Source: Dipteronia dyeriana
Lineage: Eukaryota; Streptophyta; Magnoliopsida; Sapindales; Sapindaceae
NCBI GenBank assembly: GCA_032871835.1
Contig: CM065297.1
Coordinates: forward strand, 16,227,098-16,291,097
Length of the DNA stretch: 64,000 nt
Direction of reading: 5' to 3'
The notes below the pieces were generated by a model. The model had not been told where the DNA came from. It saw only the letters and a program-made list of their open reading frames with translations, and searched no databases. Both the position numbers and the translations under genes were made by a program. Positions within the stretch are counted from its first letter, which is position 1, and every line of letters begins with the position of its first letter. Of this stretch, positions 47,068 through 58,960 are shown piece by piece.

Positions 47068-47532
47068 TACCACACATAACATATATGATTTATATATATT
47101 CATATGTATTATTAATATATATTTATATAATATATATATATATATAAATCAATATTTATTATTAATATATGTATATATATTATATAATATATATATATAC
47201 ATTATATAATATATATAAATATTATATTTTCTATATCATATTATTATATATAATACATGTAATATTCTATATATAATATTATTTAATATTATTATATATC
47301 AATATATATATATATATATAATATTATAGTCTATGTTGTTATATATATATGAGGGGTACTCTAGTCATTTGAATCTCTTGTTCTGTCCTGTCCCAGCCAT
47401 ACCAAACGCATAACAGTACAGTTTATAGTTCTGTCAAGACCTTCCAAACACAACATATAACAACATGTCTAGTCCTGTCCTTTCCAGTCCAGTCCTACCT
47501 TGTTCTGTCCCATCTCCGTGCCAAACGCACCC
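46745..47532. mobile_element. Tourist/PIF-Harbinger-type MITE, 788 bp
   Basis: The terminal inverted repeat GGGTGCGTTTGGTACG on the left matches GGGTGCGTTTGGCACG on the complement of the right end, with one mismatch. Target duplications TTA flank it at 46742-46744 and 47533-47535. Sub-terminal TGGGACAA and TGTCC(C/T) motifs recur in both arms. The core, about 46970-47350, is almost pure A and T. There is no coding capacity. Confidence 0.88.
46970..47350. repeat. AT/ATT simple-sequence core of the Harbinger-type MITE
   Basis: Long runs of TA dinucleotides alternate with ATT triplets (for example 47036-47062) and near-palindromic TATATA blocks. It can fold on itself, so the assembly here may be unreliable. 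Confidence 0.8.
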
Positions 47533-47535
47533 TTA

Positions 47536-49089
47536 TAGTGATCCATTATCATCAAATGGCTGCAAAAGTGTTTCGTACAAGCATGAGAGAGAACAAATAA
47601 ATCCATAAATCTAACGCTTCCATAATTAGTCGATTCTCAAAGATTGTTTTTGAATTATTTTGGGAGTTTAACAAATGTGATAAGATTCAAAATGACTTTC
47701 TTACGTATGCACTTACATCAGCAATGTCTAGAGAGAGGTTGCATCATGTTACATTCATAAGTGTTGAATGTAAAACTGATTCAGAATCAACTCAAGCTAA
47801 TTAACTTGGCAAAGTTTGTTAAAGTCCATGTTAACCGATAATTCTCTCGAGGCGAGGAATATCAATTAACACCCTCAAGACCACTACCTCAGAGGTCTCG
47901 GTCGGGGTAGGTACCCTAAGTACAAAAATCTGGTGTAAAGAAGGAGATGGGACGACAACAAGATGCTGAGTATATGATATATGATGGAAATGACACTGTT
48001 TTATTGACTGATATCAACTGATTACAAAGGGTATGAATCACTCAATCTATCATAGTTGGGTTGATGGTGGCAACCTCGTGCCTGTCGATAAGTGGACTAA
48101 GTTTACTGGTGGCAGCCATGTTCTGTTGAAAGAACTTAGACGACAATGGAGCTTCGTTAAAGGATGGCAAATCTATGTCTCTATTTGTCCGTTATCCTTC
48201 ATGCATGTCAAGGAGTATTTATATTGTAGATCTTAGCCCCCCACCTTATTAGGTGGGATGTTATGTTTAAACATCGTTGATTTTGGTTGATCAACAGATT
48301 TGACGATATCTTGGAGGGAGATAAGTTTGTTTCCACTTTGGTTTCAATGACTTGGCCTGCATGCATGTAATGGTTTAATGCACGTTGGAATGTAGCTCTG
48401 ATCCTGTATGTTGCCCTGGCAAAGTGCCTCATAGAGATCATCGAATGTGGTACTTGCTACCTCGAATGTCGAGGTACACGTCAGTGCCAATATTATTACT
48501 AGGAGCTTGGTCCGACCACTTTAGACCTCCTTTGGAGCTTGACCTAATCGTGTTGGCACTTTTTGGTGATAACGGAGCTTTGCAGGCTTCCTCTTTCCTT
48601 GCTTGGGTAGGTTGAGATTATTCCTTGGTGAAGCGGGAAGGCATTGCAAGACAAGTTCGACACCCTAAAGGTCTCTTGTCCAAAGTAGAGATGGTAGCAT
48701 GCTCAATGGAAGGTCGTGAGATACCTTGACCTTAGGGAACTCAGGCCTTCCTACATCGACCTAGCTTCTGGCTCTTATCCCGATACATTGAGCTTGATAC
48801 GGTCACGTCGTGCTTTAGCTAGTGGGTCCGGATGCGTGCCAAAAGGTCAGAGGGTACGGGTGAACTCGCCTTACTCCTGTAGGGTTGCATGGTAGCTCGA
48901 CCACGGGACCTTGATACCTTACTGCTTAAGCCCGGATTTGGACCCTTGCATGAAGGCTGGAGGGTGGAAAATTTTCCTTAGATCCCTAGCCAAATTTGGA
49001 TATTAATAGAAGTCCCTTATGACTTGAACGCCAGTGATCGAGTCGGGGTTGGAGTCAGATTTCCTATTTATTTGGGAAATTTTCCCTCT
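47536..49089. other. Unassigned, possibly LTR-like sequence
   Basis: The base composition is less AT-rich from about 48380 to 49020. No frame longer than about 80 codons resembles a known protein. It may be an LTR or leader of one of the Gypsy elements that follow, but I found no second copy in the window to prove this. Confidence 0.35.
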
Positions 49090-49909
49090 CTTTTAGGTAA
49101 CAACTGATATGAACCTCACCAAAAACAGTGAGACCCGTAACCAATATATGGTAATGAAGGATCGTTTTCTAATCAAGTTTATAAACAAGAATATTATCGG
49201 ACCGTGACCCATTACCTATAAGGAGGTAAGAACCAACAGTATCAAGAAAGTTATAGATGCCACACTCAAGAATAAGAAAGAAGGTGAGTGATAAGTCAAG
49301 GTTTGAATGCCACAAGGTAGAACCTTGGCAAGTTCACAAGTTCTATGAAGAACCAAAGAGAAAATTCTCTCAAATTTATTTCATTTCAAAATCTATTCTC
49401 AAATTACATCAATTGGTCCCTTTTATACTAAAATATCTAAGATCTAAAAGGGAATAAATATTAGGCAATTAATGCCTTACAATCATGAAAATAAATGAAA
49501 ATAAATTTAGGAAATAAATAAATACTAAACTAGCAACTATTGACTTGCTTCCTAATTGGAAAGCTAAATCTGGAAACAAATCAGCCCCTTAATTTGGGAA
49601 ACAAATCAACTATTATTCTTTGGAAATTAAAAGGGAATAAATCAGCTAAAGTTGACTATTCTCCTAGCTTGTGCCACACACATGCCCAAGTCTTCATTTT
49701 TCGGCCCAATCAATTGCCTTGATGACATTAATTACGCCTTGGTCTTCATGTGGGCTTATCTTGGACTTCAACAATTCAAAATCAGTCCAAGTGTCTTGAA
49801 TTAGGCCATTTAGTGCTTCTTTGAATCTCTTAGCTCTTACCCTTGTTATTGGCCCAACCGGAATATGCAATGGATCATTTGATGACTTCTTGATTCTCAT
49901 CACTAACCA
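49090..49909 (-). mobile_element. Gypsy 3' fragment: end of pol plus LTR-like tail
   Basis: The minus-strand frame 49694-49903 contains PVGPITRVRAKRFKEALNGL, typical of the tail after the integrase of plant Gypsy polyproteins (GP-T-R-RAK--KEAL). Downstream on the minus strand, 49690 down to about 49090 is non-coding and may be the 3' LTR, ending near TTCATATCA. No matching second LTR is in the window. Confidence 0.6.
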
Positions 49910-52837
49910 TAGAGGAAATCCATCATTAAATGCCGATTACACATGGCGAGCTAGGGAGTCAAGCTTCTTTTCAAAAAGTTGTCGCACTATGATGGCGTGC
50001 TTGAAAAGAGGAAATCTCTTAAGATCGTGCTTCAGTTATTGATGCCATATGTTACCGTTACGTCATCTCCTATTTAAACTCGGTCGTATCCTCATCTTTC
50101 TCACACTTCCCTTTCAAATTTCAAATAGACTTCAAGCAAAACCTTCTCCATTCTTTATCTCCACAAGAAACTTTACTGTCTTTGTTCCCCTTCTCAAACC
50201 AACCTTTCTTGTTGCCATGTTAATTTCTAGCTCTGACACAATCGAACGCATGGTGAAGGGAGACGGAGCCTCCAGTCTCACTCGGGCCGGAATGTTTCCA
50301 TTGTGTCCAGTTTCTCGAACCGTCTCGAGAACCCGTTAGAGTTGGTCTATGAGAAGTCAAGTGGTGATTCCGGTGGTATAGTGGTTGGTGAATGCCCGAC
50401 CTAGGTTTTTGGTGCCCTTCTGGGAGAGCTCACTATTCTTTATGATTTCCAGGGCATCCCTGACTCTATCGTAAAAGAAGAGTTAATTAGCCATCTGAGG
50501 AGCAAGTTTGGCATCCCTGACAGCATCTCCGTCACTACCCCTTTCAAGAATTATGGCGTCTTCACTCCTCCGAAAGGCGTGCTCCCAATCCACCTCACTA
50601 CTCTTAAAATCGGGGTAAGGTTACCTCTTCAACTCACCCTTCGGTGGGCTTTCCATGCTTTACAGCTTGCTCCCCTCCAATTATTAACACCAGGCTTTTG
50701 GAGGCACCGAGTGGGCTTTCTCGTGATGTGGAAGGAGCAATGTGAGATGGGCAATCTCATAAGGGAGCCTGGGAATGAGGAAATGGCGTATGTTTTCCAT
50801 ATTGGTAGTCTATCTCCTAGCCCAAGAGGGCAATTCTATGAAAAAGCCAATAACTAACTCAACTTTGTAGTGCCAGGTGTGGCCAAGAAGGATACTTCCT
50901 GAAAGGACGAGTGGGTGCTGATTGGCAGTGAGTGGTGGAGCTTGATCTATTTTGGCGGGCATGAATTCAAAGTTCCCACCACCTTCATTGATAAGCTCTT
51001 CTTGGATAGGAACTCTTTACTTACCGAGTCTGAGGAGATCTTAAAGGCCATCATCGCCCAAAGTTTTGTGAACACAAAATACCCTACCTCTGACTCCTTT
51101 GATCCCCGTAGAGTGAACCAGTAAATAAATATCTCTGATGCCTTTCATAGTAAGAATGGAGTTATGAATTTGCTTACTTTACTGTTGCTTGCCTTAGTAC
51201 TAACCTCACTTTTTGTTTTTATAGTTTTCGTTATGGCACTCATTGTTCAAGGCCCTCAACAGGCTCGTGCTCCTCTTCCCTCTCCAGGTAATCGGGATCG
51301 GGGAAGCCTTCCAGCTACCTTGATTCGGGAAGGTAGGCATCCGTTCATTCCCGTAGTAGCTCAACCTACCTCTACCCCTCCAGCCACTCAACTTACTAAG
51401 TCCATGTTGGAGGTGTTCGCATCCCGAACCTCTATGGTACGTGGTAAAGGGGCTTCCAATCCTACTACTGCTTCTACCACTGTTTCTACCTTTGATACCC
51501 CTCATACCGCTAAGATAGCTGTCACAACTACCATATCAACTTACGTACCTGTTTCAATTCCTTCTCTTGCACCCGTACCGGCAAAGAGAAGTTTAGAGAC
51601 TGCTATTGTGGAGGGACCCAGAGATCATCCCCAACCTCCATCTAGATCCATTGACCAAGGTGAGGTCGTGAACCAATCATTGCCTCTTGTCCATACGGTT
51701 ACCTTTCTTCGATGGCCTTAATACCTACCGACCACCTAATTACCAAGGGATCCGCTCTCTTGGCCTAAGTAATTATTTTCCTTCGCTTATGATTTGAATG
51801 GTTAATTGGTTATGTACTGACTTGAATTTTTTCCATTGTAGGCCATCAAATACAATGTCGTTGTGAGCTATCTGGTGATCTTTCTATGTGACCGCGTAGT
51901 AAAGGCTGAGGCTGAGGCTGAAGCTTCTGTGGGATTGCTTGCTCAAGCTCAGGACCTGGTGTAGGAGATGATCGTCAACTAGGACAAGACTGAGAAATAG
52001 CTAGTCGAACTCTAATGCGACTATCAGAGGCTAATGCAGACCTTCGACTAAGACGCCTTGAAGTCAGCAAGACGTAAAGGGTGAGGGATGACTGAAAGGC
52101 AGAAGCTAGTAAGCAAGAAGTGGAAAACCTGAACCTGCATGCCCAGATAGCCAAGTTTCAGACAGAGGGAGACGCCTCTTTCTGGAGTGGTTACTTCTAC
52201 GCCTCCTGCTAAGTCGCTGATGGGCTACCTCTACCCTTTGTCTTTTCTGTCATCGATGGTTAGGACAGGGAGGAGATCATGACTAAAGTTAAGGAAATGT
52301 TCGTTCCGTTGGTGACGCAGCCGGTACCTCGAGCACTGTTGGAGCTAGCAAGCAAGTGGTCGATATGGGTTTCCCACTTCATCCTTCCGATCCTCTAAGC
52401 TCGGGGCCTGGTGAGGCTTCTAGTGGGGTTCAACCCATGCAGAGCAGAGAGGTCCATCTTGCTTCGACAAGAAGGGGGGTCCAATCTAAGCAGGTTGAAA
52501 AAGGTCCTCCTACTTCTCTAGAAGCTGGCAAGGATCTTTCAGGTGTCTAAGAGAAGGTAGGGAGCCGGGTTGACGTAGCTCATTCTAAAGAACCCACTAA
52601 GAAGAAGGACGCTTACGATCAGGTCGAGACGGGGGGTGACCACTGCTTCACAGAAAAAGCACATTCCCTCCGGGGTCATGGCCGTGGTCGATCAAGTGCT
52701 TGCAAAAGGTCCGGATGAACATCCAGGAGGTGGTCAACCCCTAGAAGAATGAGTGGCAGAAGGGAATAACCAGGATGAGAAGATTGACATATGATCCCTT
52801 TTGAGTTTATTTGTAATGCTCAGAAATAGGGGTGGGC
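49910..52837 (+). mobile_element. Gypsy-type (Transposase_28-like gag) element part
   Basis: A leader with TATTTAAA near 50070 is followed by a degenerate gag-like frame. From about 50440 the sequence gives an FQGIP-DSIVKEEL-like part, then TPPKGVLPIHLTTLKIGVRLPL and HALQLAPLQLLTPGFW. This pattern is typical of the plant 'putative gypsy type transposon' family. Downstream, 51164-51721 is a proline/threonine-rich linker, and 51840-52560 gives coiled-coil-like pieces (AEAEAEASVGLLAQAQD). Stops are common. No pol follows before the SIRE element at about 52838. Confidence 0.6.
50555..51124 (+). pseudogene. Transposase_28-like gag fragment
   Basis: The best-kept block has LPIHLTTLKIGVRLPLQLTL, then LLTPGFWRHRVGFLVMW and AYVFHIGSLSPSPRGQFYE. 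A stop follows at about 50855 and the frame continues as WVLIGSEWWSL and further. The family is known from plant Gypsy-like elements. Its exact role in them is unclear to me, and I call it a decayed gag-like protein. Confidence 0.55.
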
Positions 52838-53485
52838 ACCTTTCTCTTTAATTAATTATTTTCTCTTAGAATATTTCTAGATACAAATTAGAGATTGTTG
52901 TGATGCTATGATTGAGTGTTGTATTGTGATAGCTTCATAGGATTGTTTGATCTATGTTTAGCTAAGCTATTTGAACATGTCATTTAGCATTTGATATCTA
53001 TGATTGCATTAATTGTCATCTCATTATCCTAGATAAGCATATAGGGTTTCCTAGCCTTGTTTGTTCATTGAATATCATTATATATTCTCTTAGGACACTT
53101 TATCTCTTCATTGAGAAGTAAGACTTGTGTTGCTTCCGGGAGTAGGTAGCTTAAAGCACAAGCATGATGAACTAGGTTCACTTATACCGGGATTAGGTAG
53201 TGGTGAAGGATTAAACCGGAATTAGGTTGTAATTCCTTTATCATTAGTGGATTCGAGGTTCTAGTGTGGCGCACTCATCAACCCGTGGTTTTTCCCATTT
53301 GGAGAGGTTTCCACGTATATCTCAAGTGTTTTTACTATTTTCGCATTTATTACACTTGTGATATCTTTGCAACTAGATAGAGGTATTTTTGTCAACTTGA
53401 CTCTTAACGAAAATTGGGTAAAAGTTAATTAAAATCTATTCACCCCACCTCTAGATTAATTTTACACACCATAATATTTGTTTCA
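52838..53485 (+). repeat. SIRE 5' LTR remnant
   Basis: This matches about 59893-60540 closely and ends in TTTGTTTCA directly before the primer site. About 930 bases at the start of the LTR, including the TATA region seen in the 3' copy, are missing. The promoter is therefore lost. Confidence 0.85.
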
Positions 53486-53487
53486 AT

Positions 53488-53502
53488 TGGTATCAGAGCA
53501 AG
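53488..53502 (+). promoter_or_regulatory. SIRE primer-binding site
   Basis: TGGTATCAGAGCAAG, two bases after the LTR end, matches the initiator-Met tRNA 3' end used by plant Copia elements. Confidence 0.9.
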
Positions 53503-53610
53503 TTCCTAGACATACATAGGTGATCCTTGCTCATTTTGGTGTGTGTTGCATTTGTTTGTTTGTGTTGACCATTCATACACTTGCATTCATATCATTCATT
53601 CATAAACACA

Positions 53611-54676
53611 ATGAGTGGAAATGGTGGCAATGAGGGAGCTTCCAGCACTATACCTCTATTCCTCACCGGGTTGAAAGATGCTAGTGAAGAAGATAATGAT
53701 AGTCAAGAAGGAGACTACTCAAGTGATGATGGATCTTCATCACAAACTACAAATGGAAGTGTGGATATGATGGATCTCAAGGACTACATGGCCAAGTTTG
53801 AGAGCTCAAGAACAAGAATGAGATCAAGAGATTAAAAGAAGAAAATCTAGACCTCTCAACTCAAGTTGACCAACTAAATGAAGAGTTGGAAAGATCTAAG
53901 AGAAGTGAAGAAGGGTTGCAGAAAGAGCTTGAAGATGCTAGAGAGTTGTTGGCCAAGATGAACTCTAGCACCAAGAAACTTGATCACATGCTAGATGTTG
54001 GAAAAAGGCCAAGTGACAAGAGAGGGCTTGGGTTTGAAGATGACAAGATGTCCTCCACTCCAAACAAGACCATTTTTGTAAGAAGCATGAACTTTAATGG
54101 GTCCTTTTCTTATCAAACTTCTTGGAAGAAGCTTGATATAGGAGAGTGTTCAAGTAATGCTCAAGTGAAGGTGGCACCAAGAAGCCCACCTTAAGCTCAT
54201 CCTACAAGGGCTCCTCAAGTTAACTTCCCTCAACCAAAAGCTCACAAAGGGAAGACACCCATCATGCAAGCTCAACCAAGGAAGCAATCAAGTCTTGCTC
54301 AATAACAAAGAAGGAAAGCTTCTCAACAATAAGCAAGACAACCTCAAAGACATGGGAAGGCTCCAATGCATCTTCAAGGATATGGTATAATTCCTAAATT
54401 TTTACCTGCATGTCATTTTTGTGGTATTGATGGTCACATTAGACCAAATTGCTTTAGGTATATCAAATTGTGTAGGATTGAAAGCATGATAGAAAAGAAA
54501 AAGGCTAGAGCCATGATGCATGATCCTAGGACATCTAGAGCCATGATGCATGATCCGAAGAAACCTAGAGCCATGATGCATGTCACTAGGAAAAGTGGAA
54601 CACCTTTGTATGATCCTAGGACATTTAGAACCCATCTACCATTGACCACTAGGAAGAAAAATACTGCACCTAGGTG
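53611..54676 (+). pseudogene. SIRE gag, shortened, with CCHC knuckle and 10-residue repeats
   Basis: It starts MSGNGGNEGASSTIP at 53611. A stop at 53833 interrupts the frame. Then comes a coiled coil (about 53810-53960, LNEELERSKRSEEGLQKEL) and the family mark DKRGLGFED. A CCHC knuckle CHFCGIDGHIRPNC lies at about 54412-54453. Three 30-base tandem repeats (54507-54596) encode RAMMHDP-type decapeptides, and a fourth is degenerate. The UBN2 domain normally found at the front of gag is absent, so the region looks internally deleted. Confidence 0.8.
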
Positions 54677-54689
54677 ATTAGAGAGGATG

Positions 54690-57600
54690 AACACATTTGC
54701 CATGTTGCACAAATTGCGTTGAAAGCTCATTCTTGTGATTTTTTGTACTTGGATAGTGGGTGCTCTAGGCACATGACCGGAAATAAGAGTTTCTTTGAGA
54801 CTCTTGTGATGGAGAAGGGAGGAAATGTCACATTTCGTGATGGATTCAAAAAGAATGTCAAAGGAAAGGAAATCATTTCCATTCCCCAATTACCCTCATT
54901 GTCCAATGCTTTATATGTTGATGGCCTAAAAGCAATTTGTTAAGCATTTCACATCTTAGTGATGATGGACTCTCCGTCTTGTTTAGGAAAAATGATTGTT
55001 CTATCCTATTGCCTAATGGACAAACCTTGTTAAAATGTATGAGGTCTAGTGACAATTGCTATTGTCTTGAGGCTAGAAGTGTGTCTTGTAATGTGTCCAA
55101 GGATGAAAAAATAAAATTGTGGCATGAAAGACTTGGTCACATGAACTTTAGGGATTTAAGAATCTTAGATAAGTCCAATGTTGTGCGAGGCCTTCCCAAG
55201 CTTGGGGAAAAAGGTTAATGGTGTTTATGGACCTTGCAAACAAGGGAAGCAAACTAAACGTATGCACAAAAAGGGCAAGTATATAACCACCAAAGAACCT
55301 TTAGAGCTTCTCCACATGGATCTTATGGGTCCTATGCAAACCGAGAGTTTAGGTGGAAAGAGATACATTTTTGTGTGTGTAGATGACTTCTCTAGGTACA
55401 CATGGACTTATTTCCTTAGAGAAAAATCTAAAACTTTTGATAAGTTAAAAATGCTTTGCTCTAAAATTCAAAATAAAGTAAACTCCAAGATTAAAAGCAT
55501 TAAGAGAATTAGGAGTGACCATGGGAAGGAATTTGAGAATGCCTTTTTTTAAAATTTTTGCAATAGTCTAGGCATTTCTCATGAGTTTTTGGCTCCTAGG
55601 ACACCTTAACAAAACGGAGTTGTTGAGAGGAAGAATTGGGTTCTTCAAGAAATGGCCCGTGTAATGTTGCTTAGCAACAATGTCCCTAGGAATCTTTGGG
55701 CCGAAGCCGTCAATACGACATGCTACATAGGCAATAGAGTTTTTCTTAGGCCCCAAACTAGGCAAACCTCCTATGAGTTATGGAAAGGTAGGAAGCCAAA
55801 TGCTAGCTACTTCCACACTTTTGGAAGCAAATGCTACATTTTGAATGACCGTGATCAACTTGGCAAATTTGATGCTAAGAGTGATGAGGGTATCTTCATT
55901 GGATATGCCTTGAATAGTAGAGCCTATAGAGTTTTTAATTTAAGAACTAGAACCGTAATGGAATCATCTAATGTTGCCATTGATGATACTAGGCTCAAAA
56001 CTAATGACCATGAGGAGGAGGTAGATTTAGTTGACGACTCCTCTTTGGAGAAAGTAGTTGATATCTCTAATGTTGAAAAGGCTAATCTTGATGATGACAT
56101 AGAACAACTTAGTGGTAGGATTCCTCACTTGGACTCAAAAGAACCTGCTTCATGGGTTAGGAAACTTCATGATAAAGATGACATTATTGGTGAAGTTAGT
56201 GAAGGTGTTAGGACTAGGCGTCAAATGGCCAATCTTATTAGCTACACTTGCTACACCTCTTAAATAGAACCCCCTTAAAAGATGAATTTTGGGTTCTTGC
56301 CATGCAAGAAGAGCTTAACCAATTTGAAAGGAATGAGGTTTGGACTCTAGTTCCTAGGCCTAAGAACACCAATGTGATAGGCAAAAAGTGGGTATTTAGG
56401 AACAAATCCGATGAGGATGGCAACATTGTGAGAAACAAGGCTAGGCTTGTTGCATAAGGATACTCTCAAATTGAGGGTATTGACTTTGAGGAGACATTTG
56501 CTCCAGTTGCTAGGATTGAGTCCATTAGGCTTCTTTTATCCATTTCTTGTTTGCACAAGTTCAAGTTATATCAAATGGATGTTAAGAGTGTCTTCCTCAA
56601 TGGTTTCTTGCAAGAGAAAGTGTTTGTTGAGCAACCCAAAGGGTTTGTGGATCCTCACCACCCTAATCATGTCTATCACCTCAAGAAAGCTTTATATGGG
56701 TTGAAACAAGCACCTAGGGCTTGGTATAAGCGTCTCACTGAATTTCTCATAGATAATGGCTACACTAGGGGTAGTGTTGACAAGACTCTACTCATTATGA
56801 AAAACAAGGATGAGCTCTTTATAGCTGAAATCTATGTTGATGATATAGTCTTTGGCTCCACCAATGACACCAAAGTTCAACAATTTATTGATGTCATGTC
56901 TCATGAATTTGAGATGAGTCTTGTTGGTGAGTTGAGTTACTTTCTAGGTTTACAAATTAAGCAAATGGATGATGGGATTTTCATATCTCAAGCTAAATAT
57001 GCCAAGAACCTAATGAAGAAATTTGGCCTTGAAAGTGTCAAACATTGTGGTACACCCATGAGCACCACGTTGAAGCTAATCAAGGATGCTAGTGGTAAAA
57101 GTGTGGACCAAACTTTATATCGTGGCATGATTGGTAGCTTGCTCTATTTGACAGCAAGTAGGCCCGATATCTCCTTTAGTGTGGGTGTGTGTGCTAGGTA
57201 CCAAGCGGATCCTAAGGAGTCCCATCTCTCTTCTATTAAGAGAATCATTCGATATGTGAATGGGACAGCCAACTATGGGATTTGGTACTCTTTTGACACT
57301 AATGCTAGTCTTGTAGGCTTTAGTGATGCAGATTGGGCAGGAAATTATGATGATAGGAAAAGTACATCGGGCAGTTGCTTTTTCCTTGGGAACAACCTTG
57401 TCTCTTAAAATTCGATTTCCTTGTCCACGACTGAGGCCGAATACATTGCTGCAGGGAGTGGATGCACACAACTCCTTTGGCTGAAGCAAATGCTAGTCGA
57501 CTATGGATTCAATCAAGGTACTCTTACTCTCTTTTGTGATAACATGAGTGCAATTAACATTTCAAAGAATCCGGTTCAGCATTCTAGGACTAAGCATATT

Positions 57601-57753
57601 AACATCCGTCATCATTTCATTAGAGAACTAGTTGAGAGCAAATGCATTGTACTTAAGCATGTAGGTACAAATGATCAACTAGCGGATCTATTTACTAAAC
57701 CCTTAGATCTACTCGATTCAAGACTCTTAGTAGATCTATTGGGATTTGTTTAA
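54690..57753 (+). pseudogene. SIRE pol: protease, integrase, reverse transcriptase, RNase H
   Basis: The protease motif LDSGCSRHMTG is near 54750. The pre-integrase/HHCC region starts WHERLGHMNFRDL (55120); its first cysteine appears as tyrosine (VYGPC). Integrase core pieces are HMDLMGPM, VDDFSRYTW and SDHGKEFENAFF, then QNGVVERKNW. RT runs from about 56270 with [23 protein letters not shown] and the catalytic YVDDI near 56833. RNase H has [18 protein letters not shown] and STTEAEYIA and ends LADLFTKPLD...LLGFV at 57753. Frame breaks occur near 54940, 55200 and 55550, and stops at 55607, 56454 and 57406. Two of these stops are TAA where CAA is expected. The long open stretch 56551-57408 shows modest decay. 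Confidence 0.9.
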
Positions 57754-58949
57754 CGGAGTGATGTGTTGTGGTCTTTGACCCTATATGGGGAACTCAAGCA
57801 AAGAGAGCTATTGTATACTTGTTGCATGCAATTTTCTTCTTAAAAATATGTTTATGCCTCTTTATTGATTGCTTGAGTATCTTGGTTGCACTTATAGTGT
57901 ATTGTATTTTCTTAAATAAGTGTGAACATTGCTTTGATTACAATCCATGTCATATTTATGTTCAAACATGCATTTTAGGACTAAGAGATATACATTGGAA
58001 GTACATGTTTGAATGACCTATAATTATCTCCATGACATGATGATTCTTAAATGACATGCTAATGAAAATTGATAAAGCATGAATTGATGATTGCAATTGT
58101 TAAATGCAACACATTGTGTGGAAATGCTAGTGAGACTAAAATGTTTAATCAATGTCTCTCTTTCTTTATTAGTTGACCATGGCTACTATCATACGGGCAT
58201 TCTACCCAGAAAAATCAAGTAGGGTGCAAAGTTACTCATGCCATGTTTCTCTTATAAAGTTGGATATAGTGCTATTAAAACTTGATATCTATGAAAAATC
58301 TATATCCTTGCTTCTCTCATGACAAATGGTGAAATTGGTTTGAATTATATTCGAAACCTTTGTCATTTGCTTTGCCAAATACCATTGTTTTTGGACTTGA
58401 ATGCAACATGTCTTGTATGCAAAACACTTTTTTTTATTCACACATTGTCTTTTAAATAAATCTCCTTGTGTCTCTTCTATTAATTGAGGTTGCATAAATG
58501 TGGCTTATATAATTATACAACAATCTTGTATGCTCTTTTCTTTCGTTGCCTTGAGTGACCCGGTTGGGGACTTCTCCTTTGTCTATATCATGAGAAAAAG
58601 GGGGAGTAGCATTGACCTATCATTGTGATGTTAGGGGAGTATCATGTGTTGGCTTTGAGGGGGAGTAACCCGTTGAGGGGGAGCATTGCATGAGCATTTC
58701 ATGATATCATACTCATATTTCTGAATGCAAATGCTTTTGTTTTATATTCACTTGATCATCTCACATGCACTTGGTTTGGAAAGAGTATTTGTGTTTGCCT
58801 TGTGTGTAGGGTTGATAGTTCTGCAAGAGGTTGAAGACTTGAAGTTTTTTTTATGTTTATCTCTTTGTAATGCAGAATATCGTCTCGGTGTTTATCTATT
58901 TTGTTTTGTGAGGATCAATGTGAGTGATGGTTTTGTCACGAAATAGCCA
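57754..58949 (+). other. SIRE post-pol region with repeated purine tracts
   Basis: No envelope-like protein is recognisable. GGGGGAG tracts recur at about 58600, 58659 and 58677, before the final one at 58950. Such multiple tracts are usual in SIRE elements. Confidence 0.7.
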
Positions 58950-58960
58950 AAGGGGGAGAT
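58950..58960 (+). promoter_or_regulatory. SIRE polypurine tract
   Basis: AAGGGGGAGAT sits directly before the 3' LTR start TGAAAAGTCC and would prime plus-strand synthesis. Confidence 0.85.

Noticed and set aside
51164..51721. 185-codon frame with a hydrophobic start, possible membrane protein
   Set aside because: It lies within the decayed Gypsy-type gag stretch; the hydrophobic part is short and the rest is a Pro/Thr linker, so I treat it as element sequence.
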